Assembly (NCBI GenBank): GCA_937877625.1
Contig: CALFJG010000073.1
Coordinates: 1-54,348 of the forward strand
DNA from: an uncultured Prevotellaceae bacterium
GTDB lineage: Bacteria > Bacteroidota > Bacteroidia > Bacteroidales > Bacteroidaceae
Direction: 5' to 3'
Length of the DNA stretch: 54,348 nucleotides
In this document: one piece after another, positions 43,899 to 52,759 of the stretch
Layout: each line of letters opens with the position of its first letter
Position numbering within the stretch: the first letter of the stretch is position 1
Made by a program: the position numbers and the translations under genes
The notes under the pieces: generated by a model
Database searches by the model: none
Seen by the model: the letters and a program-made list of their open reading frames with translations, nothing else
What the model was told of the DNA's origin: nothing

Positions 43899-44723
43899 TT
43901 GAGGGCTTTTTCACGACTTCCGAAGCCTATACTCCTTATTATAATAATGTCTCTCTCCTCCGCTTTGTCCCTCCAAGCCCAAGAAGCCAACAGCGCGAGC
44001 CAAACAGTAGTGTCCAACGCCGTGCCGAGTTCGTTTCGCAATACAGCCGACAACGTTATCTTAGACCCTGCCGAACATCTTTATCCGATATATCTGGCAC
44101 TGCTTGATATCAAAGAGGGCGAGTTCCTCGACTCGCTGCGTGTGATGCACATCGGCGACAGCCATATACGCGGACATATCTTCCCACAGACGTTTGGCAA
44201 GAATATGGCCGATGAGTTCGCCGCCGTGAGGTATCGTGACCTGGGCATAAACGGTGCTACGTTTAGCTCCTATACGCATAGCGGAAAGTTAGAACAAGTT
44301 TATGCTTGGCAGCCCGACTTGGTTATCATCTCCTTTGGCACTAACGAAGCATACGGGAAATATAGCCCCGACACGCACTACCGGCAGATAGACGAACTCA
44401 TCGTGCTACTACAAGAAAACCTGCCTTATGCCTGCTTGCTCTTTACGACCCCCGCAGGCTGCTACCTCAAGGGCGGTGGCTACAATGCCAATAATCAACG
44501 CTGTGCCGAAACGATAGGACGCTATGCCCGCGACCACGGACTGCCTGTTTACGACCTTTTCGCCGTTGGCGGCGGCGACAAAGATGCCTGTGCCAACTGG
44601 AAGCGTAGCGGTATGATGCGACCCGACGGGGTGCATTTCACCCCCGATGGCTATCGCACACAAGGGCGTATGCTCTTTGAAGCCTTTATGCGAGGATATC
44701 AAGCAGCCGTGAAGGAGATGTGA
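43899..44723 (+). CDS. SGNH/GDSL hydrolase-like protein 2
   Basis: 274 residues if it starts at the TTG at 43899, giving the signal sequence MRAFSRLPKPILLIIIMSLSSALSLQAQ. The next in-frame ATG is at 43947, within that signal. An upstream ATG at 43662 is inside a repeat element and is rejected. The nucleophile is Ser88 in MHIGDSHIRGH; DGVHFTPDGYRTQG supplies Asp243 and His246; the GxND-type block reads ISFGTNEAYG. It acts outside the inner membrane, probably with SGNH protein 1 and the MBOAT protein in acyl transfer or removal (inference). Confidence 0.78.
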   Translation: MRAFSRLPKPILLIIIMSLSSALSLQAQEANSASQTVVSNAVPSSFRNTADNVILDPAEHLYPIYLALLDIKEGEFLDSLRVMHIGDSHIRGHIFPQTFGKNMADEFAAVRYRDLGINGATFSSYTHSGKLEQVYAWQPDLVIISFGTNEAYGKYSPDTHYRQIDELIVLLQENLPYACLLFTTPAGCYLKGGGYNANNQRCAETIGRYARDHGLPVYDLFAVGGGDKDACANWKRSGMMRPDGVHFTPDGYRTQGRMLFEAFMRGYQAAVKEM

Positions 44724-44909
44724 TACTATGTTTTAGAAGTTAAGGGGCTATCAATTATGCTGAGTTGTTTTTTGTGCTATCGTGAAGCTGTCAGCCATCG
44801 AAAGAGCAAAAAGCCTAATTATAGAGTATCCCATTGATGCCTGGTGCAAAAGCCTCGGCCTAACAAGTAGCCTGCTACCAAACCACCGAAATCCCACCGA
44901 CGAAAAAGA

Positions 44910-46394
44910 ATGTTCCACGCCATAGACCTGTCTCGTCTCACAGAACTCCTTGCCTACAACGCGAAAGCACCACTGCTATTCAATAGTGGTCTCTTTTTGT
45001 GGCTCTTCGTGGGATTTACGCTTGTCTATGCCTTGTTGCGTCATAAAACCACAGCACGACTATTGTTCGTCACCCTCTTCTCTTACTATTTCTACTATAA
45101 GAGTAGTGGCATCTATTTCTTCCTTCTTGCTATCGTCAGCACCTCCGATTTCTTTATCGCCCGAGCATTATGCCGCACAAACGGCATCGCGCGAAAACTC
45201 TTAGTAACTGCCAGCCTCGGACTCAACCTCGGACTGCTCGCCTACTTTAAGTACACCAATTTCCTCGGCGAGGCATTTGCCGGACTCTTAGGCGGCAGTT
45301 TTCAGCCGCAGGACATCTTTCTACCCGTAGGCATCAGCTTCTTTACGTTTCAGAGCCTGTCCTATACAATAGATGTCTATCGCTGCCAGATAGAGCCACT
45401 CACGTGTCCGCTCGACTATTTCTTCTATGTGAGTTTTTTCCCGCAGTTGGTGGCGGGTCCCATAGTTCGTGCGCGCGACTTTATACCGCAGATACGCCGC
45501 CCACTTGTGGTGTCAAATACAATGGTCGGTGAGGCCGTGGTGCTTATTGCTGCCGGACTGCTGAAGAAAGCTGTCGTGAGCGACTATATCAGCACCAACT
45601 TCGTCGACCGTGTCTTTGATAACCCGTTGCTCTATAGCGGTGTGGAAAACCTCGTTGCTGTCTATGGCTACGCCTTACAAATCTATTGCGACTTCAGCGG
45701 CTACAGCGATATGGCCATCGGTATAGCCCTGCTGCTGGGCTTTCGCTTCCCCGACAACTTCCGGTCGCCTTACAAGAGTGCCAGCGTCACAGAGTTTTGG
45801 CATCGCTGGCACATTAGCCTCTCGTCGTGGCTGCGCGACTATCTCTATATCTCCCTCGGAGGCAACCGCAAGGGAAAAGTGCGTCAGTATGTAAACCTCT
45901 TCCTTACAATGCTGCTTGGCGGATTATGGCACGGTGCATCATGGAACTTCGTTCTTTGGGGTGGTATGCACGGTGTGGCACTCGCTATACATAAATGGTG
46001 GATGAACATCACCCACCAGCCACGACACGGCAGACGCTATACAGGGTGGCAACGAATAGTAGCTATGATACTGACGTTCCATTTCGTCTGTATAGCCTGG
46101 GTGTTCTTTCGCAGTAGCACGTTTGATGTCGCAACCCAAGTGTTCTCTCAAATCGCCACAAACCTACAGCCCGCTTTGTTTCCACAATTACTCACCGGCT
46201 ACGCCCCCGCTATGCTCCTTATATTGTTAGGCTATTTCTTCCATTTCACCCCACACAGATTTACACGCCGCCTTGAAGCCTACGTTGCTCACTGGCCGCT
46301 ACCCACCAAAGCCCTTATCCTTATTCTTGTGGCTTATGTCGTCATACAAATTAAAGGGAGCGACGTGCAGCCTTTTATCTATTTCCAGTTCTGA
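44910..46394 (+). CDS. MBOAT O-acyltransferase (AlgI/PatA-like)
   Basis: 494 residues with about 11 membrane helices. Signatures of the AlgI branch: FFPQLVAGPIVRARDFIPQI, YCDFSGYSDMAIGIALLLGFRFPDNFRSPY, EFWHRWHISLSSWLRDYLYISLGGN and GGLWHGASWNFVLWG, with the catalytic His341 in the last. AlgI-type proteins move acyl groups across the inner membrane for O-acetylation of polysaccharides, peptidoglycan or teichoic acids, together with SGNH-domain partners; two such partners lie immediately upstream. Substrate unknown. Confidence 0.92.
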   Translation: MFHAIDLSRLTELLAYNAKAPLLFNSGLFLWLFVGFTLVYALLRHKTTARLLFVTLFSYYFYYKSSGIYFFLLAIVSTSDFFIARALCRTNGIARKLLVTASLGLNLGLLAYFKYTNFLGEAFAGLLGGSFQPQDIFLPVGISFFTFQSLSYTIDVYRCQIEPLTCPLDYFFYVSFFPQLVAGPIVRARDFIPQIRRPLVVSNTMVGEAVVLIAAGLLKKAVVSDYISTNFVDRVFDNPLLYSGVENLVAVYGYALQIYCDFSGYSDMAIGIALLLGFRFPDNFRSPYKSASVTEFWHRWHISLSSWLRDYLYISLGGNRKGKVRQYVNLFLTMLLGGLWHGASWNFVLWGGMHGVALAIHKWWMNITHQPRHGRRYTGWQRIVAMILTFHFVCIAWVFFRSSTFDVATQVFSQIATNLQPALFPQLLTGYAPAMLLILLGYFFHFTPHRFTRRLEAYVAHWPLPTKALILILVAYVVIQIKGSDVQPFIYFQF

Positions 46395-46460
46395 CGAACC
46401 TTTGTTGATACCCCAAAGTCAAAGAAAATAACACGTTTACGCGTTTTTTTTTGCAAAAAG

Positions 46461-46492
46461 TTTGTTAGGTTCAACAAAAGGTTGTTATTTTG
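46461..46492 (+). promoter_or_regulatory. possible promoter of the glycogen gene cluster
   Basis: TTTG at 46461-46464, 20-nt spacer, TTATTTTG at 46485-46492, one mismatch from TAnnTTTG. The leader to the ATG at 46592 would be about 95 nt. Confidence 0.35.
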
Positions 46493-46591
46493 TCTTTTGA
46501 AAAGTAGAGTTAGCAAATCACCGCCTTTGTTATTCCTTTTTTTTACAACTCACGGAAACGCTTCGAATTATTAACAAAACAATAATAGGCT

Positions 46592-48550
46592 ATGCCTTAC
46601 TTACATTTTGACAAGACGCAGATGACCAACCTGCAAGACAGCCTCTTCAAAGAGTTGCTGATAACAAACAGACAGGGGGCATACTGCTCAACCACACTTG
46701 TGGGGTGCAACATTCGCAAGTACCACGGCCTGCTGGTAGTTCCCGCTCCCGAGATTGATGATGAGCGCCACGTGTTGCTCTCATCACTTGACGAAACCGT
46801 GATACAGCACGGCGCGGAGTTCAACCTCGCCCTGCATCGTTACCAAGGTGGCCACTATAGCCCCAACGGACACAAGTACATTAGTGCTTTCACCTGGGAC
46901 AAAGTACCCACCTGGACATACCGCATAGGCGGTGTGACACTACAGAAAGAAATCGTGTTCCGCCGCAAAGGTGGCTATCAACTCTTGGTGCGCTATACCG
47001 TAGTAGATGCCCACTCGCTCACCACACTACGTCTGCGTCCGATGCTCTCCTTCCGCAGCGTGCGCCACTGGACACACCAAAACAATGTGGCCGATACCGG
47101 CTACGAGCCTATTGACCAGGGAATACGTGTGAAGATGTATGCTGGCTACCCCGACCTCTTTATGCAAACCAACCGCCCCGCAGCTTTTGTTTACGAAGGC
47201 GACTGGTATCGCGGACTGGAATATCCCAAAGAAGCAGAGCGCGGATACTACGATGTGGAAGATGCTTTCGTACCCGGCTACTTTGAAGTGAGCCTGAAAA
47301 AAGGTGAGAGCATAGTCTTCAGTGCTGCCACAGCCGAGGCAAAAGCAACTAAACTCGAAATGAGTATGGAGGCAGAAAAAGTGGGGCGCGACAGCCGCGA
47401 CAGTTTCTTCCACTGCCTGGTCAATGCAGCCCACCAGTTCCGCGTAGAGAAAGACGATGAACTGTATATGCTCGCTGGGTTTCACTGGTTTAAGGCTCGT
47501 GCACGCGACACCTTTGTATCACTCCCCGGCCTCACACTCTCTATCGGCGAGAAAGACCGCTTTGAACAATATATGGCAACGGCGGAAAAAGCCGTATGCG
47601 ACTTTATCGCCGCACGTCCTATCAGCGTTGATATTGCCGAGATGGAGCAGCCCGATGTGTTGCTTTGGGCAGTGTGGTGTTTGCAGCAGTACGGCAAGTT
47701 CGTAGGACGCAAAGAATGCTACGAGCGCTACGGCGACCTCGTGGCGCAAATGGTAGATTATATCTGGGAGGGAGGCCATCCCAACCTCTTCGTACACAAC
47801 AACGGCCTGCTCTATACCAACGGGCGCGATGTGCCTGTGACGTGGATGAACAGCACAGCAGGCGGACGTCCCATTGTGCCACGCACAGGATACATCGTTG
47901 AGTTCAACGCCTTGTGGTATAACGCCTTGAAATTCTATGAGCAACTGCTCTCGGAGTATGGCACAGAAGCACAAAAAGTTAAAGCGCGTCAAGCAGGGAA
48001 AGATGCCGAGCGCGTAGGGCAGTCGTTCCGCGAAACATTCCTCAACGAATACGGCTACCTCTTTGATTACGTTGACGGACAAATGGCCGACTGGAGTGTA
48101 CGCCCCAATCAGTTGCTCGGTATAGCCCTTGACTTCTGTCCCCTCGGCCTCAAAGAGCGTAAGAGCGTGCTTGACACCTGTACCAAGGAACTCGTCACAC
48201 CCAAAGGCATACGCAGCCTATCACCGAAGAGCGGTGGCTACACACCCCTCTATACCGGTCCGCAAACACAGCGCGACCAAGCCTACCACCAAGGCACCGC
48301 GTGGCCGTGGCTCACAGGATTTTATCTCGAGGCTTATCTACGTGTGTATAAGATGAGCGGTGTGAACTACATAGAACGGCAACTCATCGGCTTCGAAGAG
48401 GAACTCTTCTACCACAGCCTCGGCACCATACCCGAACTCTTCGACGGTAACCCGCCGTTCCACGGACGCGGAGCCGTGTCGCTGGCAATGAACGTGAGCG
48501 GCATACTGCGTGCCATACGTATGCTTGAGAAATACCAAAGAGAAGAATAG
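46592..48550 (+). CDS. glycogen debranching enzyme (amylo-alpha-1,6-glucosidase family)
   Basis: 652 residues. The N-terminal GDE_N domain (about 10-225) has NRQGAYCSTTLVGCNIRKYHGLLVVPAPEIDDERHVLLSSLDETV. The C-terminal (alpha/alpha)6 glucosidase domain (about 260-645) has FKARARDTFVSLPGLTLSIG, PVTWMNSTAGGRPIVPRTGYIVEFNALWYNAL and YHQGTAWPWLTGFYLEAYLR, with the acidic residues expected for GH133. It removes alpha-1,6 branches from glycogen. It begins a three-gene cluster with a GT4 glycosyltransferase 24 nt downstream and a GH57 enzyme; the same trio is widespread in Bacteroidales. Confidence 0.92.
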   Translation: MPYLHFDKTQMTNLQDSLFKELLITNRQGAYCSTTLVGCNIRKYHGLLVVPAPEIDDERHVLLSSLDETVIQHGAEFNLALHRYQGGHYSPNGHKYISAFTWDKVPTWTYRIGGVTLQKEIVFRRKGGYQLLVRYTVVDAHSLTTLRLRPMLSFRSVRHWTHQNNVADTGYEPIDQGIRVKMYAGYPDLFMQTNRPAAFVYEGDWYRGLEYPKEAERGYYDVEDAFVPGYFEVSLKKGESIVFSAATAEAKATKLEMSMEAEKVGRDSRDSFFHCLVNAAHQFRVEKDDELYMLAGFHWFKARARDTFVSLPGLTLSIGEKDRFEQYMATAEKAVCDFIAARPISVDIAEMEQPDVLLWAVWCLQQYGKFVGRKECYERYGDLVAQMVDYIWEGGHPNLFVHNNGLLYTNGRDVPVTWMNSTAGGRPIVPRTGYIVEFNALWYNALKFYEQLLSEYGTEAQKVKARQAGKDAERVGQSFRETFLNEYGYLFDYVDGQMADWSVRPNQLLGIALDFCPLGLKERKSVLDTCTKELVTPKGIRSLSPKSGGYTPLYTGPQTQRDQAYHQGTAWPWLTGFYLEAYLRVYKMSGVNYIERQLIGFEEELFYHSLGTIPELFDGNPPFHGRGAVSLAMNVSGILRAIRMLEKYQREE

Positions 48551-48574
48551 AATAAAAGGTAGAGAATATACACT

Positions 48575-49849
48575 ATGAAAGTCTTAATGTTTGGGTGGGA
48601 GTTTCCACCTCATATCCTTGGCGGTCTCGGCACGGCCAGTTATGGTATCACAAAAGGGCTTGCTGCTATCCCCGATATGGACATCACTTTCTGTATCCCC
48701 GCACCCTGGGGCGACGAAGACAGGAGTTTTATGAACATTATCGGTATGAGCCAAGTGCCTATCGTGTGGAAAGACGTGCCACGCGAATATGTTGAGGAGC
48801 GTATCGGCGATAAAATGTCGCCCGAGCTCTATTACGCCCTACGCGACCATATCTACGCCGATTTCAACTATCGACAGACTGACGACCTCGGTTGCATACA
48901 GTTCTCGGGCAAATACCCCGACAACCTCCAAGACGAAATAAACAACTACAGCATCGTGGCAGGCGTGATAGCCCGTCAGCAGGACTATGACATTATCCAC
49001 GCTCACGACTGGCTCACCTATCCCGCTGGCATTCACGCTAAGCAGGTGAGCGGCAAACCCCTCGTCATCCACGTCCATGCTACCGACTTCGACCGCTCCA
49101 GAGGAAAAGTCAATCCCACGGTATATGGCATAGAAAAAGATGGTATGGACCACGCCGACTGCATCATGTGCGTCAGCGAACTCACTCGTCAGACAGTGAT
49201 AAACCACTACCACCAAGACCCGGCCAAGTGTGTCGCTATGCACAACGCCGTCTATCCGCTCGACCCCGAAATAAAAGAGTTTGTGGACATTCCCATAGAG
49301 AATGCCGCCGAGCGCGACAAAGTGGTCACCTTCCTCGGACGTATCACAATGCAGAAAGGTCCAGAATACTTCGTTGAAGCCGCTGCCAAAGTACTCAGCC
49401 GAACAAAAGGCATAAGATTCTGTATGGCCGGTAGCGGAGACAAGATGAACGAGATGATTGACCTCGTAGCAAAGAAAGGAATAGCCGACAAGTTCCACTT
49501 CCCCGGTTTTATGAAAGGACACCAAGTCTTTGAAGCTTTCCGCGAGAGCTACGTATATGTGATGCCCAGCGTCAGCGAGCCTTTTGGAATAAGTCCGTTA
49601 GAGGCTATGCAATGTGGTGTGCCAAGCATCATCAGCAAACAAAGCGGATGCGCTGAAATCCTTACTAACTGTGTCAAGACAGACTATTGGGACATCGATG
49701 CTATGGCCGATGCTATCTACGCCCTATGCACCTATCACAGCTATCATCACTACCTCAAAGAAGAAGGACGCAAGGAGGTAGATGAAATAACTTGGGAGAA
49801 AGTAGGAGAGCGTATCAACGAATGCTATCTCCGATGCCTGAACCGTTAA
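48575..49849 (+). CDS. GT4-type glycosyltransferase (putative glycogen synthase)
   Basis: 424 residues, GT-B fold with two Rossmann halves. The N-terminal MKVLMFGWEFPPHILGGLGTASYGI is typical of glycogen/starch synthase-like enzymes; HAHDWLTYPAGIHAKQ follows. The C-terminal half has VTFLGRITMQKGPEYFVEAA and SVSEPFGISPLEAMQCGVPSII with the ExxxxxxxE nucleotide-sugar motif. Position between the debranching enzyme and the GH57 gene points to glycogen chain elongation from NDP-glucose in the cytoplasm. Confidence 0.88.
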   Translation: MKVLMFGWEFPPHILGGLGTASYGITKGLAAIPDMDITFCIPAPWGDEDRSFMNIIGMSQVPIVWKDVPREYVEERIGDKMSPELYYALRDHIYADFNYRQTDDLGCIQFSGKYPDNLQDEINNYSIVAGVIARQQDYDIIHAHDWLTYPAGIHAKQVSGKPLVIHVHATDFDRSRGKVNPTVYGIEKDGMDHADCIMCVSELTRQTVINHYHQDPAKCVAMHNAVYPLDPEIKEFVDIPIENAAERDKVVTFLGRITMQKGPEYFVEAAAKVLSRTKGIRFCMAGSGDKMNEMIDLVAKKGIADKFHFPGFMKGHQVFEAFRESYVYVMPSVSEPFGISPLEAMQCGVPSIISKQSGCAEILTNCVKTDYWDIDAMADAIYALCTYHSYHHYLKEEGRKEVDEITWEKVGERINECYLRCLNR

Positions 49850-50005
49850 CCAAACACTGTTAACCAATATACAATAACCATTAGGCTACGCTTAGGCTTT
49901 CAGAATACTCCGAGAATATCACGTTCTTATCATACCATTCTCTTTTGAGTACTCCGATAACACATCTCTCCCTCGGCAAAGCCACAATCTTTTTCTCTTA
50001 CTCTT

Positions 50006-51499
50006 ATGAAAACCGTTTGCTTATACTTTGAAATCCATCAAAACATCCACCTGAAACGCTATCGCTTCTTTGACATCGGCACAGACCACTATTACTACGA
50101 TGACTATGAGAACGAACGTAGTATTCAGGAAACAGCCGAGCGCAGTTATGTACCCGCTTTGCAAGCCCTGCTTGAAATGTCGGCACGCTATGGCAGTTAC
50201 TTCAAGTGTGCCATCAGCCTTAGCGGTAGTGCCATAGAACTCTTGGAACGCTATGCTCCACAAGTGCTTGATCTCCTCAGCCAACTTAACGACACAGGAT
50301 GCGTAGAGTTTCTCGCTGAGCCATATAGCCACGGCTTCTCCTCAATGACAAACCGCGAAACCTTCCGCGAGGAGGTGAAGCGTCTCTGCAAGAAGATTAA
50401 GACACTCTTCGGCAAAGAGCCAAAAGTGTTCCGAAATTCCTGCCTCATCTACAGCGATGAGATAGGCGCAGAAGTGGCCGATATGGGTTTCAAAGGTATG
50501 CTTGCCGAAGGTGCTAAGCACGTACTCGGCTGGAAGTCGCCACACTTTGTTTACCATTGCAGCCGCAATCCTAAACTTAAACTACTCCTGCGCGACCACA
50601 GCCTCAGTGAGGACATTAGCTTCCGTTTCAATGATTCATCGTGGAGCGAGTATCCCCTCTTTGCAGATACTTACGCGAAGTGGATTGCCGACCTCCCCGA
50701 GGACGAGCAAGTAGTCAATATCTTTATGGAACTATGCGCACTCGGCATCTTCCAGCCGCTGTCAAGTAATATCCTGGAGTTTATGAAGTCGTTGCCCGAA
50801 CAACTCAAAGAGCGCGGCGTGGTATTCAGCACTCCCAGCGAGATATGTGCCAAGATGAAGAGTGCGGGTGAGCTTGGGGTGGCCTATCCCACATCGTGGG
50901 TTGACGAAGAGCGCGACCTCTCGCCTTGGCTCGGCAACGATATGCAGCGTGAAGCCTTAGAGAAACTTTATAGCGTGGCCGACCGTGTGCGTATTTGCAA
51001 CGACCGCCGGCTCAAGCAAGACTATGACTACCTGCAAGCCTCCAACAACTTCCGCTTTATGAGTACGAAGGCCAATAGCTACGGCGGCTACCGAGGTATC
51101 TACGACTCGCCCTATGATGCTTTCACCAACTTTATGAATATCCTCGGCGATTTCAATAGCCGCATCAACAATCTCTATCCCGAGTACGAAAACGAAGAGC
51201 TAAACTCACTGCTTACCACCATCAAGAACCAAGACGAAGAACTTGAGCGTAAGGACAAAGAGATAGAGAAACTCCAACACCTCTTAGGACAACTCGAGGA
51301 AATGGAAGGTGGCTTTCAGAAAGCACCAGCAGCACCCGAGGTAAAGCCTGCGCCAAAAGCCAAGGCCGCGCCCAAAGCCAAGGCCGCGCCGAAGGCAAAA
51401 GCTGATACAAAGGCAAAGCCTGTGCCAAAAGCCAAGGCCGAAGCCAAGAAGCCTGTTGCAGCAAAGCCTAAAAAGGCTACTGCAAAGAAGGCTAAATAA
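50006..51499 (+). CDS. GH57 alpha-amylase/glucanotransferase with a Lys/Ala-rich tail
   Basis: 497 residues. The GH57 barrel occupies about 1-300: MKTVCLYFEIHQNIHL, the nucleophile Glu105 in CVEFLAEPYSHGF, FRNSCLIYSDEIG at 143-155, and a likely acid Asp197 in LLLRDHSLSEDISFRF. A helical region (about 300-400) and a coiled coil (about 400-435, TTIKNQDEELERKDKEIEKLQ) follow. The last ~57 residues are repeats of the type PKAKAAPKAKA, strongly basic and resembling histone H1 tails, unusual for the family. It is a glycogen or maltodextrin enzyme by family and context. Confidence 0.9.
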   Translation: MKTVCLYFEIHQNIHLKRYRFFDIGTDHYYYDDYENERSIQETAERSYVPALQALLEMSARYGSYFKCAISLSGSAIELLERYAPQVLDLLSQLNDTGCVEFLAEPYSHGFSSMTNRETFREEVKRLCKKIKTLFGKEPKVFRNSCLIYSDEIGAEVADMGFKGMLAEGAKHVLGWKSPHFVYHCSRNPKLKLLLRDHSLSEDISFRFNDSSWSEYPLFADTYAKWIADLPEDEQVVNIFMELCALGIFQPLSSNILEFMKSLPEQLKERGVVFSTPSEICAKMKSAGELGVAYPTSWVDEERDLSPWLGNDMQREALEKLYSVADRVRICNDRRLKQDYDYLQASNNFRFMSTKANSYGGYRGIYDSPYDAFTNFMNILGDFNSRINNLYPEYENEELNSLLTTIKNQDEELERKDKEIEKLQHLLGQLEEMEGGFQKAPAAPEVKPAPKAKAAPKAKAAPKAKADTKAKPVPKAKAEAKKPVAAKPKKATAKKAK

Positions 51500-51507
51500 T
51501 TCTGTGG

Positions 51508-51685
51508 TGTTCTATAAATTAGGCTTGAATTGGTTTTGTGCTGTCTTGTAGCAGGTTTACTCTTACGCTTCCAGCCGCCGTAGCGACTGACTTGTGCGAC
51601 AAGGGGTTAAGACAAAAGATGGTCAAGAGAGAGAGACAAAAAGCAAACAGCCAAAGAAAGCGCATCAATCCTAATTTATAGAACA
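51508..51685. repeat. 175-bp element with 15-bp perfect terminal inverted repeats
   Basis: GTTCTATAAATTAGG (51509-51523) and CCTAATTTATAGAAC (51670-51684) are perfect inverted repeats; with one mismatch the match extends to TGTTCTATAAATTAGGxTTGA. The interior has no homology I recognise. A 93-codon minus-strand frame reads through it but is unsupported. It starts 10 nt after the GH57 stop. One terminus reappears between parA and parB at 10324-10346. Confidence 0.75.
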
Positions 51686-51720
51686 ACCCGAATATACCTA
51701 ATCTAATACTTATGAAGAGA

Positions 51721-51758
51721 ATGGGGCGGCATCGCACAACGCTACGATGTCGTCCCAT
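51721..51758. terminator. strong hairpin between the GH57 gene and tRNA-Gly
   Basis: A 14-bp stem (ATGGGGCGGCATCG / CGATGTCGTCCCAT, two G-T pairs) with a 10-nt loop and TTTGTTGTTT on the plus strand. Likely the terminator for the glycogen cluster; it also lies downstream of the minus-strand tRNA. A run of eight G follows at 51769-51776. Confidence 0.65.
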
Positions 51759-51792
51759 TTGTTGTTTAGGGGGGGGAGAGATGCTAAAAGAG

Positions 51793-51865
51793 AGCGGCAA
51801 ACGGGGCTCGAACCCGCGACCCTCAGCTTGGGAAGCTGATGCTCTGCCAACTGAGCTACTGCCGC
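51793..51865 (-). tRNA. tRNA-Gly(CCC)
   Basis: 73 nt on the minus strand. Acceptor GCGGCAG pairs with TTGCCGC (one G-T), discriminator T, D-arm AGCTCAGTTGGCAGAGC, anticodon stem TCAGC/GCTGA with loop TTCCCAA, so anticodon CCC reading GGG. T-loop GGGTTCGAGCCCC. CCA is not encoded. Confidence 0.92.
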
Positions 51866-51960
51866 AAATAGAAGTTGTGTCTTTGTTGGCGTTACTTCTT
51901 TATAATAACGTATGCGTGGTGCGTTTTATTGTTTAGTGGTCTCGAATTTTTGTTTGTCTT

Positions 51961-52111
51961 CAACAGACTTTTGCTCGCCAAGGCAAAGCTGAAGCACGCT
52001 TCGCTTTGCTCTTCTGGCTTAACGCAAAAGTTCGTTTTCAACAGACTTTTGCTCGCCAAGGCAAAGCTGAAGCAAGTTTCGCTTTGCTCTTCTGGCTTAA
52101 CGCAAAAGTTC
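51961..52111 (+). repeat. tandem direct repeat (2 x 73 bp, period 78) downstream of folE
   Basis: 51961-52033 and 52039-52111 differ at only two positions. Each begins CAACAGACTTTTGCTCGCC and contains a hairpin-forming part CAAAGCTGAAG...CTTCGCTTTG. The reverse complement of the same unit is found at about 43812-43860. It abuts the 3' end of folE, which stops at 52113. Confidence 0.85.
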
Positions 52112-52112
52112 C

Positions 52113-52691
52113 TTATGCCTTTGAGCGAATTAGGCTTAAAAACTCTTCGCGTGTCTTAGCCTGGTTGAATGCTCCACAGAAGTCGCTTGTTGTAGTGATA
52201 CAATCGCTCTTTGCCACACCGCGCATTTGCATACACATGTGTTTGGCTTCTATCACCACCATCACACCGAGCGGGTGTAAGGCTTGCTGGATACATTCTT
52301 TGATTTGTGTTGTCAATCGCTCTTGCACCTGCAAGCGGTGAGAAAAAATATCTACCACACGTGCTATTTTTGAAAGCCCGGTGATGTATCCGTCGGGAAT
52401 ATATGCCACGTGAGCTTTGCCGTAGAAAGGAAGGACGTGGTGTTCGCAAAGACTATAAAAAGGTATGTCTTTCACGAGTACCATCTGGTTGTAGTCTTCC
52501 TTAAAGCGGGCAGAGAGAAGCACTGCCGAAGCATCTTCTTTGTATCCTCGTGTGAGGTCTTGCAGTGCTTTTGCTACTCGCAGAGGTGTTTTGAGCAATC
52601 CCTCGCGTGTAGGGTCTTCGCCGATGAGTTGCAGCGTGTGTGCTACGCTTTGGGATATTTGCTGTGTGATGTCGGTGGACATACTTTGCAT
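52113..52691 (-). CDS. folE: GTP cyclohydrolase I
   Basis: 192 residues from the Met at 52691; a Met three codons later is also possible. The open frame reaches back to 52781, inside the end of the SPOR gene, but those 30 residues do not resemble the family. It catalyses the first step of tetrahydrofolate synthesis, GTP to dihydroneopterin triphosphate. Zinc ligands are in SLCEHHVLPF and KHMCMQMRGV; LIGEDPTREGLLKTPLRVAKAL and GLSKIARVVDIFSHRLQVQERLT are conserved. It is third in the tpiA-SPOR-folE run. The C-terminus FNQAKTREEFLSLIRSKA is complete. Confidence 0.95.
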   Translation of the reverse strand: MQSMSTDITQQISQSVAHTLQLIGEDPTREGLLKTPLRVAKALQDLTRGYKEDASAVLLSARFKEDYNQMVLVKDIPFYSLCEHHVLPFYGKAHVAYIPDGYITGLSKIARVVDIFSHRLQVQERLTTQIKECIQQALHPLGVMVVIEAKHMCMQMRGVAKSDCITTTSDFCGAFNQAKTREEFLSLIRSKA

Positions 52692-52759
52692 TTTATATTG
52701 GAGAGGGGGGGTGCTGGAGGTTTGTTTTTGAGAACGTTTCGTAATCCTCGGCAGGTTTA

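Noticed and set aside
51712..51936. Plus-strand ORF encoding GSNPRPSAWEADALPTELLP
   Set aside because: This is the antisense translation of tRNA-Gly, a common annotation artefact.
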